From Caprimulgus europaeus (lineage: Eukaryota > Chordata > Aves > Caprimulgiformes > Caprimulgidae): DNA of 64,000 nucleotides. This document shows, piece after piece, positions 38,211-51,100 of this stretch. Both the position numbers and the translations under genes were made by a program. Each line of letters opens with the position of its first letter. Position 1 is the first letter of the stretch. The notes under the pieces are model-generated. The model was not told the DNA's origin. It saw only the letters and a list, made by a program, of their open reading frames with translations, and ran no database searches. The stretch is from contig OU015528.1 of assembly GCA_907165065.1 (NCBI GenBank), positions 49,281,515-49,345,514 of the forward strand, read 5' to 3'.

Positions 38211-39962
38211 CTGGGGAGCCGGGGTGGGAAAATAAACCACAATTACACAGTTAGTCACAATTACAGAAAAAGGGGAAAAACTCCAGTTCCCTTCTCTTGT
38301 CTGGTGGTGAGGCCAGCTATAAACCACCCGAACAATGCTACAAAACACCAACCATGCAGCTTGCCCAGGGATTTCCCTTCTGGGGCAGGAGGAAAGGTTT
38401 CTGTATTTTGAGCTCTGATTTCATTCTGCTCCAGGATGAATCTTCCCCTCCCATGTGAAATGCTTCACCAAAGGGAAGGGGTGATGGGTATGTGAGCTCT
38501 TCAGTCCCTGCTGCTGAGCTGTCCCTGCCCACTGGTGGTCTAGCAGGTAGAGGAGACAAGGTTCGCTGTGGATCCTTGCTCTCAGCTTCTCTACGAACCT
38601 GCCACACAGGCTACAGACACATCAAAACCATCAGCTGGCCAGAAGTCAGTGGACATCTGTATATAGATCACAGGCCCTGCACATAGACCTCCTCTCATTA
38701 AAAAATCAGCAATGTTTGGGAAGAGAAAAGAGCTATCATGGTTCTTCTGAGTAGTGCCAGTGGCAATGACAATATTTAGGGCAGAAAGGTGGGGTCCCCT
38801 TCCAGCAGGAAGGGGAAAGAGCCTTAACTTCCTTGTATCAGTGCTCAGTTAAACTGCATTTCAGTTGTTCTTAGGAAATTGGAACAAGATGATCTCTGTG
38901 CTACAAGATCATCACTGGGACACAGCACTGGGAATGATGGACGCAGGACTGGAAGTGGTCTCTGAAGCATAGCTATTCAATACAGTCTGCATCACATAAT
39001 CAGAAGTTTACCAATTCCTCCTTCACAACAGTTCAGTACTTTTGCCCCAGTAGTATGCCAACACCAAAGCTCTTTCTCTTCATGTCTAAAATTATACTGA
39101 AGTTTCAACACTGCAACTACTCAGCGGCCTCAGCTTGAGGCTAAATTTATGCCTGGTGAATTTATACACATTTGTATTGTGCCAACAGTGTCTGTCACAC
39201 AGAACTGGATAACATATGATTTTTATTTTTCAGTCTGTCTGGAATAGAGTGTCCCTGTACTCTTCAAACAGGAATTGTTCATGGAATATCTTGCAAGAAC
39301 AATAACAGGGATCTCTATTGGACTTTCATCTCTGCCTCCTCTGCTCTTCAGAGACACTTGATCTTCCCTCAACAGTTTTATTCTTCTCTTTCATTAGTGA
39401 GAAAGCTGCCTTTTCAGAAAGAGATAGCACCTTTCTGGGATGTAAGAGCTAAGTGGGCAGGGGAAAACAGCGAGCTCAGCGATGCGTTGTGTGGATGTGG
39501 CATGAATGACTGTGGAGGAGGTAGGTGGGGAGAAGCCTGTTCCAACCAAGCAGATGCGTGATACAGAGTCACAGTGCTAAGAGGAGCTGAGGAGGCCGTG
39601 CAGCTGCCATCTCCGTGGCTCATACTGTGGCTGCTGTGCATGCAGGTGTCTGCAGCTCACTCAGCACAGGAGACCCAGGAGCGAGCTAAAAGGTGATGTG
39701 ATTTCATCTTCATGTGCGGCTAGCTGCAGCTGTCAAGCTATTTTTTGATCCAAAGCAGAAGAATTTATACAACACCTTCTCCTCCCCAACCTCCTGCCCT
39801 CTGTAGCCCACTGTGCTCTTCTGACAGGTTAGATCCAGGTCACCCATTCCCTGACCATAGCTGCCTCTCTCCTTCCTCTGCCTTCCTCCCTGTTCATCCC
39901 CCTCTGTTTGGGTGTGATATGAAGATCAAGCTTTCTTAGCAGAGGGAAGTGAGGTTCCTCAC
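38211..39962 (-). other. CACNA1I last intron
   Basis: A 1.75 kb intron bounded by GTGAGG and a pyrimidine-rich acceptor ending CCCCGGCTCCCCAG. I recognise no repeat family, RNA gene or further exon inside. Confidence 0.85.
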
Positions 39963-40159
39963 CTGATGAAGAAGTGAACAGTTCACACTAGGAGATCTTA
40001 GCGATGCCCATGAGCCTTGAAGAGATATCTTAGGAAGGTTGCGTGGACATGAGACTTTCTCAGGCCCTGTTGGGGTGGCAGAGATGGCTGGGTGGAAAAA
40101 TTCTGCTGGTACAGGTAACAGAGGGCAAGACACACCTGGAGAAAAGGGGCTGGGAGGGA
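39963..40159 (-). CDS. CACNA1I: CACNA1I exon: C-terminal tail, Pro-rich block
   Basis: A 197-base exon completing Val and then reading PPSPFSPGVSCPLLPVPAEF, FHPAISATPT, GPEKVSCPRN and LPKISLQGSWASLRSPSVNC-SLLHQ. PPSPFSP, AEFFHPA and LQGSWASLRSP are shared with mammalian Cav3.3. The acceptor is GGTGCTTTGTCAG and the donor is GTGAGG. Confidence 0.94.
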
Positions 40160-41044
40160 CTGACAAAGCACCAAAAGAAATGGGGAGGAGAACAGAAACA
40201 GGAAAGAAAAAAAAGTTGAAGAGTCCTCTGATTTGATTTGGTGCCTTTGCTGCTGTTACACCAAGGGTCCTGCAAGTCCAGTGTGCAAAACATATTCAGT
40301 AATACATACTCCTGTCCAAGAAGACTCAGTCTAGTGTTCACAATAGGTCCCAATTTCTACACAAGGACCAAAACCTACGCCAGACTCAGAAGATCTAACA
40401 TGGCTCAGAGCCATAAAACAACAGCCCAGCTTGCTTCTCCCGTTGCTGCTCTCACAGAAAAATGCTGAGCCATAAGACCTTGATTCAACTACTATCACTG
40501 CCAGAAGACTTTCATCCCAGGTCCTACAAGGCAAGGGATGAAGTAAGATAAACAAACTGGTGGTTTGGGAAACCTGAGGACCATAGAAAACCACAGCATG
40601 CTCAAGAGTAGAACCAGAGCATTTCTACCAAGGGCAGACTTGTATTACATGTTCCCTGAACCTGTACTTGAGGAGCTTCGTCTCAGAAGGCAGCAACATT
40701 TTACTGTGCCAAGTGAGCACAGTTCATCCAGCTGGCATGCCAGCAGAGTCTGTCCCCACTCTTCCCAGACCGTGCATGGGTGCACTACTATGAATGGGAA
40801 TCGGCTCTTTCACGACAGTTCACATAGGCAAGTCTGAGGGAGGATGTAAGATCTAGCAGCAAAAGAAGGAACTGCTCCTCACCCCATTCCTGAAGACTAG
40901 CAAACTGAAAGCTAATTCTTGGTTAGTGTAACCCCACATCAGATTAACTCCATTCCTGGTGGGGGGGGAGGTAGAAGAAAGGCAGATGATCTGAACCAAC
41001 CCTCACTTTCAGCAGACCTGGAGAATTATGAGAACCATGCTTAC

Positions 41045-41213
41045 CTTTAGTACTTTCATGCTTCAACCAGGACTGGACTGTGTTAAAAGGAGTTTTCTCA
41101 ATTTCACACAGGTAACTGTCTGGGTTTGTAGAGCCATCCACACTGGATATTGGGAGAAGGCATTCCTCCAGATCTCCTACCTCATTGGAGTCAGGGCTGT
41201 CCTGGCCATCCTG
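41045..41213 (-). CDS. CACNA1I: CACNA1I exon: C-terminal tail, VGDLEECL block
   Basis: A 169-base exon reading QDGQDSPDSNEVGDLEECLL, PISSVDGSTN and PDSYLCEIEKTPFNTVQSWL-KHESTK, plus one base. VGDLEEC, YLCEIE and FNTVQSWLKH match the mammalian tail (VGDLGEC, FLCEMEEIPFNPVRSWLKH). The acceptor is a tandem CAGCAG at 41211-41216. Using the second AG moves the start to 41210 and drops the first Gln. The donor is GTAAGC. Confidence 0.92.
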
Positions 41214-41602
41214 CTGGAAAAAATAAGTAAGAAAAAAGCCTTGTGAAATTTAATGGCTGATGAGAGAGCAGACTTTTCAAAGCCTCAGGAAGGGCTGATT
41301 CTGAAGATACCTTCAAGCTAGCTAAGAGATGCACAGATTTCAAGCCCAAATCCCCTAAATTTAAGCTCATTCAGAGGAAGTTATTGACAGTAATCAGCAG
41401 AAGAGAACTTTCAAAAACATACATCCCTTTTTTTATAACCAAATCCCTCTTTATGATATGTCTCTATGGAGAAGGGTCTTGAAAAGTGACCAGAATTCAT
41501 ATTCCTCAGCAGGGATACATGGATGAATACAGAGCACTTCAGATGAGCAGGGACAGAAATACAGTGCATGGTGCAACATGCCCATGACCACCTGGGGCTA
41601 AC

Positions 41603-41719
41603 CTTGTTCTCCTTAGGACTCAGCTGAGAAGTACTGCGATTGTCTGACTCATCTCCAAGAAGGATGGAAGAGGACTTGTCTGAATTGAGGGATAATGCTT
41701 CCATTTCGGCCAGCTGGAC
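41603..41719 (-). CDS. CACNA1I: CACNA1I exon: C-terminal tail, VQLAEMEALSL block
   Basis: A 117-base exon (39 codons, phase 0) reading VQLAEMEALSLNSDKSSSIL and LGDESDNRSTSQLSPKENK. The first half matches the mammalian VQLAETEAFSLNSDRSSSIL block. The second half is diverged. The donor is GTTAGC, weaker than its neighbours, and the exon length is a multiple of three. Alternative use of this exon would therefore keep the frame. Confidence 0.92.
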
Positions 41720-44700
41720 CTGCAAGAAGGGAAAGGAACTGTCACAGGTCATGCCTGGTACCCACATTTCAAGCAGTCACACTGTTTTTAGCAGAAAAGT
41801 GAGAGCCTGTAGACCTGATATGAATTTTAGGTTATATTCCTTGGATACATCAGGTACTGCCTAACCCAGACCTGGGCTGAGCAGGAGAATTCACTTTTTA
41901 AAGGAAATTGAACATACAGATCTGCAAGCAGCCCACTGCCAGTCCATGCTCCTCTAGTGCCAGAATTGGAGGAAGGAGTCCTGAATCTGTCCCAGTGATA
42001 TGACTGGCTCAAGGCCATGCAAGTAAAGCCAGGCGGGGAGAGGGCTCCCTCAGGCCAGTGACAAGGCAGTCTGCCCTGCTGAGGGATGAGGAGTGGACCC
42101 CTCTCTCTGAAGGTGCCACAGACAGCCCTGCTTAAATGTAAAGATGCTTTCATTCCAGGGATAGTCATGCCTCTTGCAGTCCATGCCAGTATCATGCTTT
42201 TCATTTTCTCTTACCTTCATCACTGAAACCCTGTTTCCCTCCAGTTTCCCTTCCCCTCTCCCTTCGCCTCCAACCTACCCAAGACCTCAGCTAACACCAT
42301 CTCCCATCCTGCTCTCTATCCCTAAAGTCACCCCTCCTGCCAACCCATACCTGTGCTTTCTTGCTTTCTGAAACTAAATAATCTGCGATTGCATCTGTCT
42401 CATCCTTAAGCCTCAGCTCCGTTCTAGTCCCATGCCTGACCTTGCTTCATCTTTTGGCCTGTTTCATACTATGTGTGCCCCTCTCCCATCCTCTTTCCTC
42501 CAAGCTTTCAATTCCCCTCTGCCTGACATCTCTTTCTCACAATGCCTGAGAAGCATCTCCTTTTCGTAGTAGCCTAAGCAGCTGTTCTGTCCCTCCTGTG
42601 CTTGGCTTTCCATCACTGGTCTCTAGAGTTTCACCAGTTCCCACCACCAGCACCTGATTTGAGAGCTATATTCTGGGATGTGTCAATCAGGACAGCTTGC
42701 TTCCTAGCCATTTATCTTGTCCTCCCCTGTGTTTGTCTTTGCAAGAGGCAGGTACAGATTTTGTGCTATAAAAGTAGGTGGAACATTTGGAGAGATGACT
42801 CCTTCGAGCTGGGAGTTTCATGACTTGTGCCAATGCCAGAGACTGGAAGAGGTCTCCATCCAAAGGATAATGAACTTTGAATAAACAGGACGGAAAACTA
42901 GAGCTGGATTTAAATGAAGGACATCCTATTTGGAATATTATTCTGACATAGGAACACGGTGCTGTTCAACCATGAAGACAGCCCAAAACCAACAACTACT
43001 GCTCAGAGTACAGATGCACCAGAGAACCCACAATGAAGTTATGCCAAGCGCAGTACACAGCCACCAGTCAGCAACTACTTGTGTAAAGAAACACAGTCTG
43101 CATTCAGTCCCACTTAAAGTGCGTACTCATCCGTTACTCGCCTAAGTGCTTATTACGCCAGAACATCCTTACAGCTGTGCTTACAGAGACGCGAGTATGC
43201 AACGTGATAACATCTGCAGCTACCTTCTGCATCCATAAAAAAGGGTTTCAACAAAAGCTAGAATAGTCTGTTCTTCACTGAATCGCTTGTTCACAAATTA
43301 TGGCCACCCTGAGATCTACACAAAAAGCATAATCAACAAAGTCATGAATAGATAAACCGCATGTGTGGAAACACAGTTCACCACTGCTCACTGGCAAACT
43401 CCTGACACTGTGCAAACACACTATCAGCCACCAATACACAGATGTCTTGACTGTCAACCAGCCCAACAGTGAAAGGAGAGCAACACAAGAGAAGAGATTA
43501 GTGGTATAAAAAAAAGCTAAATTTAAAAATATTCTGACTAAAGATGAGGAACAAAAAATTTTTAAAACTTGCAGTGAGGGGAGAAGAGGCTGTTCACTGG
43601 GAGCACAAACCATGAAAACCTTCATGGACATCAACCTGAGATGCTGAACCATGCACACATACCCCTTAGAATAGTTGCAGATATAACGTATCTTTAAAAA
43701 CAGCCATGATTACAAAAATCCTTAAGTGTACAAATACTTGGTTTGAAAACAAGACGCCAACAGGTTAACTGGAAAGACACTGAGCACTTCTACTGCATGC
43801 AATAAAATGCTTAGCATATATTAACAACTTTGAGCATATCTTTAAATGTTGTGTCCATCCAATGTGCTCAGTATCTTAACAAGTTAATCTACAAACAAAA
43901 GGGGAGTGAACATTTTTGGCTAATACGTGATTTTTGTCACAAGGACAGAGTTAAGGGTGATTCGTTGGACAGCAAGGTACTATTTTGTTCAAACACGTGT
44001 ACTGAATAGGGCTAGATAAAAACTGTTTTGCCTACATAACTTGCTGTCAATTGCTTCTGAGATGGTACCATTCTGTCTGTGTGTACAATGTGCATTCGGA
44101 TATGTTGGTGTACCAGACTACACTCTAATTTAATGACTACATCCATTGCTGGTGTTAGTGCTGGGACAAGCCTAGCTAGGACTCCATATAGTGATTTCCT
44201 CTTGGAATTTCATCAATGTTGTTTATACTCTGAAATATGAAGAGAAGGTCACAATAAAGTGACTTAAAATTCTGAGCTGTAGTTTTGATTCAATCAGAAA
44301 TAAAATATCTACATTTCACTACTAAAGTTATTCCTGCAGATAATTTATTTTCAATTCCACATTTTAGATGTAATGAAATGTCAATTTAGAAAAATAATTT
44401 ATGGCTCTATAACAGCCATTAGAAAATATGATCTAAGAATAATTCTTTGGTTGTGATTATTCTCTTTAACTCTTTGCTGTGGCTGAGGGTTGTACTTGAA
44501 GATTTTGCTGTCTAGTTTCCTTGCTAGGAAGGTAATAAAATCTGTTTTTGTTGTCTTCCTTCCTAGGCAGGATACTGAAGACTATCTGGAAGGTTTTCAA
44601 ATGCAAATGACTTAATTTTGGGGTAATCATTCTGGACTGCCTTAGAAGACCTGATTTTCTGAGAAGGCTGAGCACCAACTGCTGAATACAAGGAATTAGA

Positions 44701-45855
44701 TAAAGCAGTGGAAATTGCAGTTAATTGAAAACTACTTATTTGGCTGCATTAATGCAGCATCCATTTGTGAAGTGTTGCAATAATGATCAACTACAGCACT
44801 GTTCACATTTTGATACTTTCAAAGGGAAGCTAGGGGGACAAGCAGATAGCTGAAAGGCTGAAAAAAAGTAGTGCATCAGAACTAGGTATCTAAAGCCAAA
44901 CAAAATATTGTTTTCTTCAAATATGGATAGAATAACTTGCCAATGAGAGCTCTTCTCCCATGTTTCCTGGTTTCTTTATAATCAATAGTAACACATCAAG
45001 CTAGTTATGAGGATTGAGATGGTGAAGATTGTCACTAATATACTGACAGATGAGCCACACTACTCTTACAAGTTTGACCATGACCACAGCACTAAAATAC
45101 AATAAAATTATTCTGCTATTCGTCTAACCTCACAGATTACTTTGCTCCTGAGGTTTCACAACATGAAAAGACTAATTGCTTAGGAAGTAGTTTTCCAAAG
45201 CATCTACTGACTATAGAAGCACAAGTCTAAGCCATTTGGTGCCTTGCTCTTAGCAACAACTCATTTGTCAGCTAACAGGTTCTACATCAGAAAAGAGACT
45301 CTCAAACTTGCTCAGTGGGCCCATTTTTATTTAGTTTTTGCTCTAAACTAATTAACTGGTTTGTACCACAACCAATCACAGATGGTGATTCTATTCAACA
45401 AGGCATTTAAGCATGTGCTTAATTCATCAATCTCATCAGGGAATAAGCAAGCACATGCTTAAAATGAAGACAAAACTCACACTTAAATCACCTACTGAAT
45501 TGCACCTGAGTGCTGTACAACAGAAGCTTGAACCTCTGCTTTTTTTGCAGAAGTGAACACAACAAAAGCTGCCAGGACACCTTCATTTCTCTACAGCTCC
45601 TTCAATCCCTCCTGACCTGTGTCCTGGCACAACGCACCTTTCCACCACCTCAATCATCCCCCGTAGCTAAGGAGGGGAGGCCTGTACTAGAGGCAGTGTC
45701 ATCAGTTCATGGCAGATGACAAACACAGGTCAACAAGCTCTCTGTCTACACAATCTACAGCCAGGAGCACACATCTGATGACCTGCGGACATGTGGGTGT
45801 CGGTGTGCAGGTCTCGGGGGGAGAGTCCCCTCACGCATCCTCGTACGCAGGTTAC
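41720..45855 (-). other. CACNA1I large intron (4.1 kb)
   Basis: The longest intron in the window, between the ENLWLDSV and VQLAEMEA tail exons. It is AT-rich in the middle (43.2-45.4 kb). Short open frames occur but none has splice sites plus family similarity. No CR1 tail or LTR was seen. Confidence 0.8.
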
Positions 45856-46002
45856 CTCTTGCTTGTCATGGTTACACTTCTCGCACATGGCCGGCGAGGA
45901 GTAATGATGGAAGACGGAGCCCGATAGGTTATCGATGATCATTAACTCCCCGTCGAAGGAGTCCTTAATAATTAAAGAGACACTGTCCAGCCATAAGTTC
46001 TC
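45856..46002 (-). CDS. CACNA1I: CACNA1I exon: C-terminal tail, conserved ENLWLDSVSL block
   Basis: A 147-base exon (49 codons, phase 0) reading ENLWLDSVSLIIKDSFDGEL, MIIDNLSGSV and FHHYSSPAMCEKCNHDKQE. This cytoplasmic block is strongly conserved among T-type channels. It contains a Cys/His cluster (CEKCNHDK). The acceptor is GTCCCCTAG and the donor is GTAACC. The exon is symmetric, so in-frame skipping is possible. Confidence 0.95.
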
Positions 46003-46204
46003 CTAGGGGACAAGAAAGGGGGGAGGATGGGAGAGATCATTTTAAGAATGCCGAGTTTTTTTGCTTCAAAGTTTCATGTGAATTTGGGGCTGGGTTCTCC
46101 ACCCTGACCCATCTGGAGCAGCACCTTGTTCTGCAGGTACCTTCACAGGTTCACTGGGGAGCATTTGCTCCTTGGGGTGTGCAAAGGTGCCAGAGTCCAA
46201 TACA

Positions 46205-46229
46205 AAAGAAAAAGAAAAAAAAAAAAAGA
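46205..46229. repeat. A-rich simple repeat
   Basis: AAAGAAAAAGAAAAAAAAAA-type run in an intron of CACNA1I. Confidence 0.85.
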
Positions 46230-46637
46230 GTAGGGACTGTCTTCACTCACTGTCAGTGCACCACAGCACTGCCCATGTCTTCCCTCCAGCTTTGCTGGAG
46301 TGTCTTACTCTTCTTGATCTGTCATTTCCCCTACTCTGTTCTCCTGCACTCCCCTCTCATATTCGTTCCTAACATACCTTTAGCTGATCTGCTCCATCCC
46401 TCCTCTGCTGGCCCTCAGGTTCCTACACCATGATGACAATGAACAGGACCTACTGCTATCACAGCCTTGTCCCCACACAATACTACCAACTCAAAAGTCT
46501 ACCATTAAAAGCAAACCTCTCACCCTGAGGTGGAAAAGTCTATCTGCTACAGCTAAGCCCTCTGTCATCTAGGCTGCCCAGGTTCTCCCGACAGCTACTT
46601 GCTGCAGTCTGGTTGGTAACCTCAAAGGTATACTCAC

Positions 46638-46973
46638 CTGTGCTGGAGAGTAACATCTCATGCACAGACGTCCTTCAGGATCTGTTCTCCCACTGCCTCC
46701 TGTTCCTGCTCCTTTTCCTTGTCCTGAATTTGGGGAGCCTGACTTGCGGGAGCACAGCCCATGTGCAATTTCCAGCTCAATCTCTGCATCCATCTCTGCA
46801 TCCTCCTGGGCCTCCTTGTTGCTGTCATCAAGATGTTTCATAAGCACAGCTACCACCACATTGATGAGGACAAACTGGGCTGTGAGCACAAAGCTGACAA
46901 AGTACAGTGGGGAGATGAACTGCAGGTTGCTGAGGCAGCTCCGGTCATCGTGGCTGCAGTCACGCAAGGTATC
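46638..46973 (-). CDS. CACNA1I: CACNA1I exon: domain IV S6 and proximal C-terminal tail
   Basis: A 336-base exon (112 codons, phase 0). It begins [20 protein letters not shown], runs through S6 ([30 protein letters not shown]), and then an acidic stretch ([20 protein letters not shown]). It ends in a Gly/Ser-rich spacer and [11 protein letters not shown]. The spacer is the part that differs most from the mammalian sequence I recall, as expected for a flexible tail. The acceptor is CCCCTCAAG and the donor is GTGAGT. Confidence 0.96.
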
Positions 46974-47704
46974 CTTGAGGGGAAGTTGGGTTTGAGAGGG
47001 AACGATGGAAGGAAGGAAGGACTAAAGTAAGAATACAAGCTTGGCTGCTCTGTCAAAAACACCGATGCCAATGGAAAGAACAGGGCAAACATCTCTATCA
47101 CCCCATACCCTCTGGGATAATGAGGTCCTCAAAGAATCAAGGACACTATCTAGTCATGTGCTTTCTTCAGGGCAAATAGGTCCAAAGGTGTACAGAGCAA
47201 ACTACTTCCAGACCATCACATGTTGCTGCCACTGTAGCTGCACACATGAACAAGAACAAAACTGAACAGTCTACTACTGACTTCTCCCATTCAGACTCAA
47301 AAGTACCGTATGTGTTCTAAGAACTTTCTTTTCTCCCTGCCCTTTGAAGGAAGGAAGTTAATTGCCTGGTAGCTCGGCAGATGGGTGCCAGGCCCAATGC
47401 ACCTACATTCAGCTTTGATAACAGGCCTTATGACACTGAATATTCCCTCTTAGCCTAGACAGTCTTCTTGTTCCCCCCAAGGACAATTTGTACTTTTCTC
47501 AGCCAGATGTCTGTAGGACTAGATGAGCCCAAGGTCTGAGTTGCCGTGGTGGGGAGGGAGGTTCTCGCCCAAGCAGGGACCTTCTCTAGCAACTCAGCTC
47601 CTACGCACCTTCTCTTTTCTAGCGCAAGCACTGCTGAACAGAGCACACGTCAGAATTTCTCCTTTCCCACAATAAGGACATCTTCACCCTTAAGGCCCAG
47701 TTAC

Positions 47705-47826
47705 CTTCATGATCCCATTCCAGTTGTCGCCCGTGGACACCTGGAAGAGCGTGAGGAAGGCCATCCCGAAGTTCTCAAAGGTAGCGTGGCGGCTCATGCC
47801 CTCACAGGGGTTCTCATCATTGCATA
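47705..47826 (-). CDS. CACNA1I: CACNA1I exon: domain IV pore loop and selectivity filter
   Basis: A 122-base exon completing Val and then reading [20 protein letters not shown] and [20 protein letters not shown]. The Asp in TGDNW is the domain IV filter residue of the EEDD ring that defines T-type channels. Two Cys in the turret (CNDENPC) are kept. The acceptor is CTTCTTTTCAG and the donor is GTAACT. Confidence 0.96.
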
Positions 47827-48396
47827 CTGAAAAGAAGGGGACCGCAGCGATCAGTGGAGGACACACTGCTAGCCCCGAGACCAACAGCAGGAACTGGGGA
47901 AGGGCACTTCAAGCTTCTCACAGCCTGCAGATTGCAGGTAATGGCCTCAGCACCCTGTCCAACAGTTGGCCACTGCCCAGCAATCTATCCCTGATGGCTC
48001 AGCCCCAGGATATCAGGCAGTGTAACTCAGTTGCTCAGGGGAATCCTCCCAACGTGTCATTGTGCTGCATTTCTTTTGATTGATATTCCATGGCAAAAGA
48101 CATAATCCAGCCTTCCCTAAGTTTTTCCTGTAATCTTGAAGGCAATATCAAGGTAGGCAGTGTAGAAAAAGCAAAAGTTTAAGAATCAAAGAGAAAACAG
48201 ACACTGCTTTTATTTTGTTAGGCTGTTTGAAGAATAACAATTTAGAAGGAAATTCCTCTTATATCAATTATGCATAAGGGAGAACAAAAGCCACCAAATA
48301 ATTCAGTCCTTTATTGAATGAGTACTGATTTTGAGAAACCTCAGCTTCCCAGCAGGTCTGTAGCTTACACTGGAGCACAGTATGCTTGAGACTTAC

Positions 48397-48475
48397 CCAG
48401 TTTTCCAAAGAGTTCCACTCCTAGAGCAGCATAGATGAAAAAGAGGAGCATGAAAAGCAGTCCAAGGTTTCCCAC
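48397..48475 (-). CDS. CACNA1I: CACNA1I exon: domain IV S5
   Basis: A 79-base exon reading [20 protein letters not shown] then ELFGKL, plus one base of a Val codon. It is the S5 helix of domain IV. The acceptor is TTGCTTTCAG and the donor is GTAAGT. A 3.7 kb intron separates it from the previous exon. Confidence 0.95.
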
Positions 48476-49367
48476 CTGAAAGCAAACAGCATGGTCAGCT
48501 TACTCCAAAGCCTATTTAATCTGTGCAGCCAAGTGTTTCTGTCTTTCAAAGCCCAAAGAGAACAGCAGCAAATTCCCAGTGTACAAATGCAACCAAACAA
48601 TTGCTCAACACTTGGGAAATCACTAGTGATGGCACCAGTTGCTTCTGTACTTCAAGGATGCTCTTTTCTCAGTTGCTTCCTCTCCAGTATGAGCTCCATC
48701 CAGGACTGACTGAAGTGTGCAGTTTCTGGGCCAGGTGAATACAAAAAGCATGGGAGCAGGGGCACAGAAGGTGAAGCCAGTTTGGCTGCGTGAAGGACAA
48801 GCCATGGGTTGCAGCACAAAGACATGTCCTGCAGTTCTACATGCCCCACCAAACTGCCCAAGTCCCTTGAAGCTATGCTCACGTGAAGAACGCAATAGCA
48901 GTGCTCCAAAAAGACAGGAACACAGGTACACCAGCTCCTGCCATGAACCAGGCAGAGCATGGTGGGGCAAAGTACCAGCCACATATGGAGGTTACAGCAA
49001 GGCTTGTGGCAGGAGTAGGCAGGCAGGAAGGAAGAAGGGTCATGGCCTGCTTGAAACGTGGAGAGGAGAAGAGAGAAGAGGAAACTATGAAGGAGCCAAG
49101 AGGGAAGCAAAGCTTCCTTTGTATCTTGTGAATTACAGGCTTGATTTCTAGGCCTCCAGCAGCTGCTGTTTGGAAACCCCAAAATGTGATGATTGATGCT
49201 TTGTGGTGCACAAAGGCAGCAGTGCCACCAGCAACATGGGCACTGCCCCTAAGTTCTCACTCTCCCAAATCACTGATTGCCTCTAAATCTCCTGCCTCGC
49301 AGTATGTGGGACAGCCAGGTTTTACGTGAGGAGCAGGAGAGAGTTTTGAAGGAGGTAGGCTGTTCAG

Positions 49368-49399
49368 CAGAAAATAGCAGTAACAGAAAATAGCAGTAA
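49368..49399. repeat. 16-base perfect tandem duplication
   Basis: CAGAAAATAGCAGTAA occurs twice, head to tail, in a CACNA1I intron. Confidence 0.95.
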
Positions 49400-51025
49400 T
49401 GGTTAGCACAGTGTTGGTGGAGCAAGAGAAGGCAGGGAAAAATTGAGGACCTAACTGGTATATTTTTTAAAAACTGAACAGTGTGTGTCTGCTCTGAATA
49501 CAATGTGGTCACTGGGCCTTTGTTAGGATCATCCACTTCAGGAGTCTAATTTAGTCATTGCAACTGCTGTGCCATCCAAATTCAGGAAAAAAATAAATGA
49601 TTCAGCCCACCCACTCCCATGGGCTGCCAGATCCTGGCTCCCTGCATACTCAGTGGAAGGAATTATTTCTGATGACTAAATTGGACACACCATACTAAAT
49701 GCTCTGAACACACACCTCTAGGCCTGTGTCTACAGGGCATTAAGAAAAATAAGTTAATAAAACTTAGCTAAGGGCTAAATTTCCAAAGGGCTTTTTAATT
49801 TTAAAGTTCTATTCACTATTAAGAATTGTTGCAGTATAACAAAGACAGGAAGGGAATTGAAACAGGACAACTTGAGACGCCTTATATGCCATTAGCAAGC
49901 CAAAATCCCTGATGTGAGTCTGTGCTCTAGGAACATAAAGAGAAAGGTCGAGAGGAGGAAAAAGCACAAGGGAAAGGACAGCTTATTTTAAACTGCTTCT
50001 TTTGGCAAAGCCAATAAATCTTGGACAATAATTCAATTGTCCCCTGAAGACTCTGTATAAAATATGGAGACTAAATTCAATCTTTTAACAGTGGAACTGG
50101 GGGATTTTAACCCTGCTTTAAGTGCAGATTTTTTTACACAACTTTAACTGTAGAATGATTTTTTTTATCCCTCTGTTATACAACTCTCTTAAATGAAGCC
50201 AACCTGTTATAGAAAGAAGCAAAAGCCAATCAGCAGGAACTGGATTGATCATAAGCTTTGATGCTGCAAGGATTAAGCACTACTTGGTATTACCTAGAGG
50301 CCAGGCCTTTAGATATCTGCTTATGAGGCAGATATTAATGACCTCCAAAAGACCTGACCTATCACCTTGGTTAGCAAAGGAGCTGTAGGTAAATGTGAGT
50401 GAGAGAGAAAAACCAGAATTTATAAAATACAGAAGATACACTTGTGGTTTGTAGCTAGGACCAGATAGCAGGGCTCAGAGGCTTAAATGAGGTCCTAGCT
50501 GTGCCTTTTGCTATCCTAAGCAAAACACTTCACTACCTAAGGACTCAGTTTCTCCATCTACACGACAGTGATATGAACATTTCCCCCTCTCCTATTTATT
50601 CTTTATATTTTGGGGGTAGAAGTTGAGTTGAGTCTCCTGATTTAAGTGCAAATACATTGCAAAGTCCTCTTACTGAGGGCTTCTGGATACTACTTCAGAC
50701 AGCTGTTAATATCTCTGTGTTGCATTTATCTGGTTGCAGAATAAACATGCCACAGATATGCAGATGCTGGATCTGGAGACCTGCTCCATTCCAGATCCTC
50801 ACCTGAGCAAATCAGCAGTTGTGGCTCCTGAAATGGAGAACATCAAGGTGCAAAGAAGCTGCACTGAGGCAGCCTGAGGCAGCAGAGCTAGAACTAATAA
50901 ACGTTACTCACCCAAGGCTGCCTGCTGTAAGAACACCCTTAATCTCCTGTTCTTTCCATTGCCCATTGTATCTCAGCCCCCAACTATCCTGGATGATGAT
51001 ATTATTATATATCCTATATATGAAT

Positions 51026-51100
51026 TATATTATTATAATTATTAGACAAAAATGGGAATTATTATAATATTATTAGACAAAAATATAAATTATTATTGTA
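51026..51100. repeat. AT-rich imperfect duplication
   Basis: Two copies of a roughly 33-base unit containing ATTATTAGACAAAAAT (second copy) and AATTATTAGACAAAAATG (first copy), embedded in ATT-rich sequence in an intron. Confidence 0.75.

Noticed and set aside
38211-38351. Extension of the last-exon open frame upstream to an ATG at 38351
   Set aside because: The true exon begins at 38210 after a CCCCAG acceptor. The extra codons are intronic.
43275-43658. 127-codon open frame, minus strand, within a CACNA1I intron
   Set aside because: Hydrophobic stretches suggested a missed membrane exon, but borders, phase and similarity do not fit any channel segment, and all segments are already accounted for.
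48652-49182. 176-codon open frame, minus strand, within an intron
   Set aside because: No similarity. The channel coding sequence is continuous without it.
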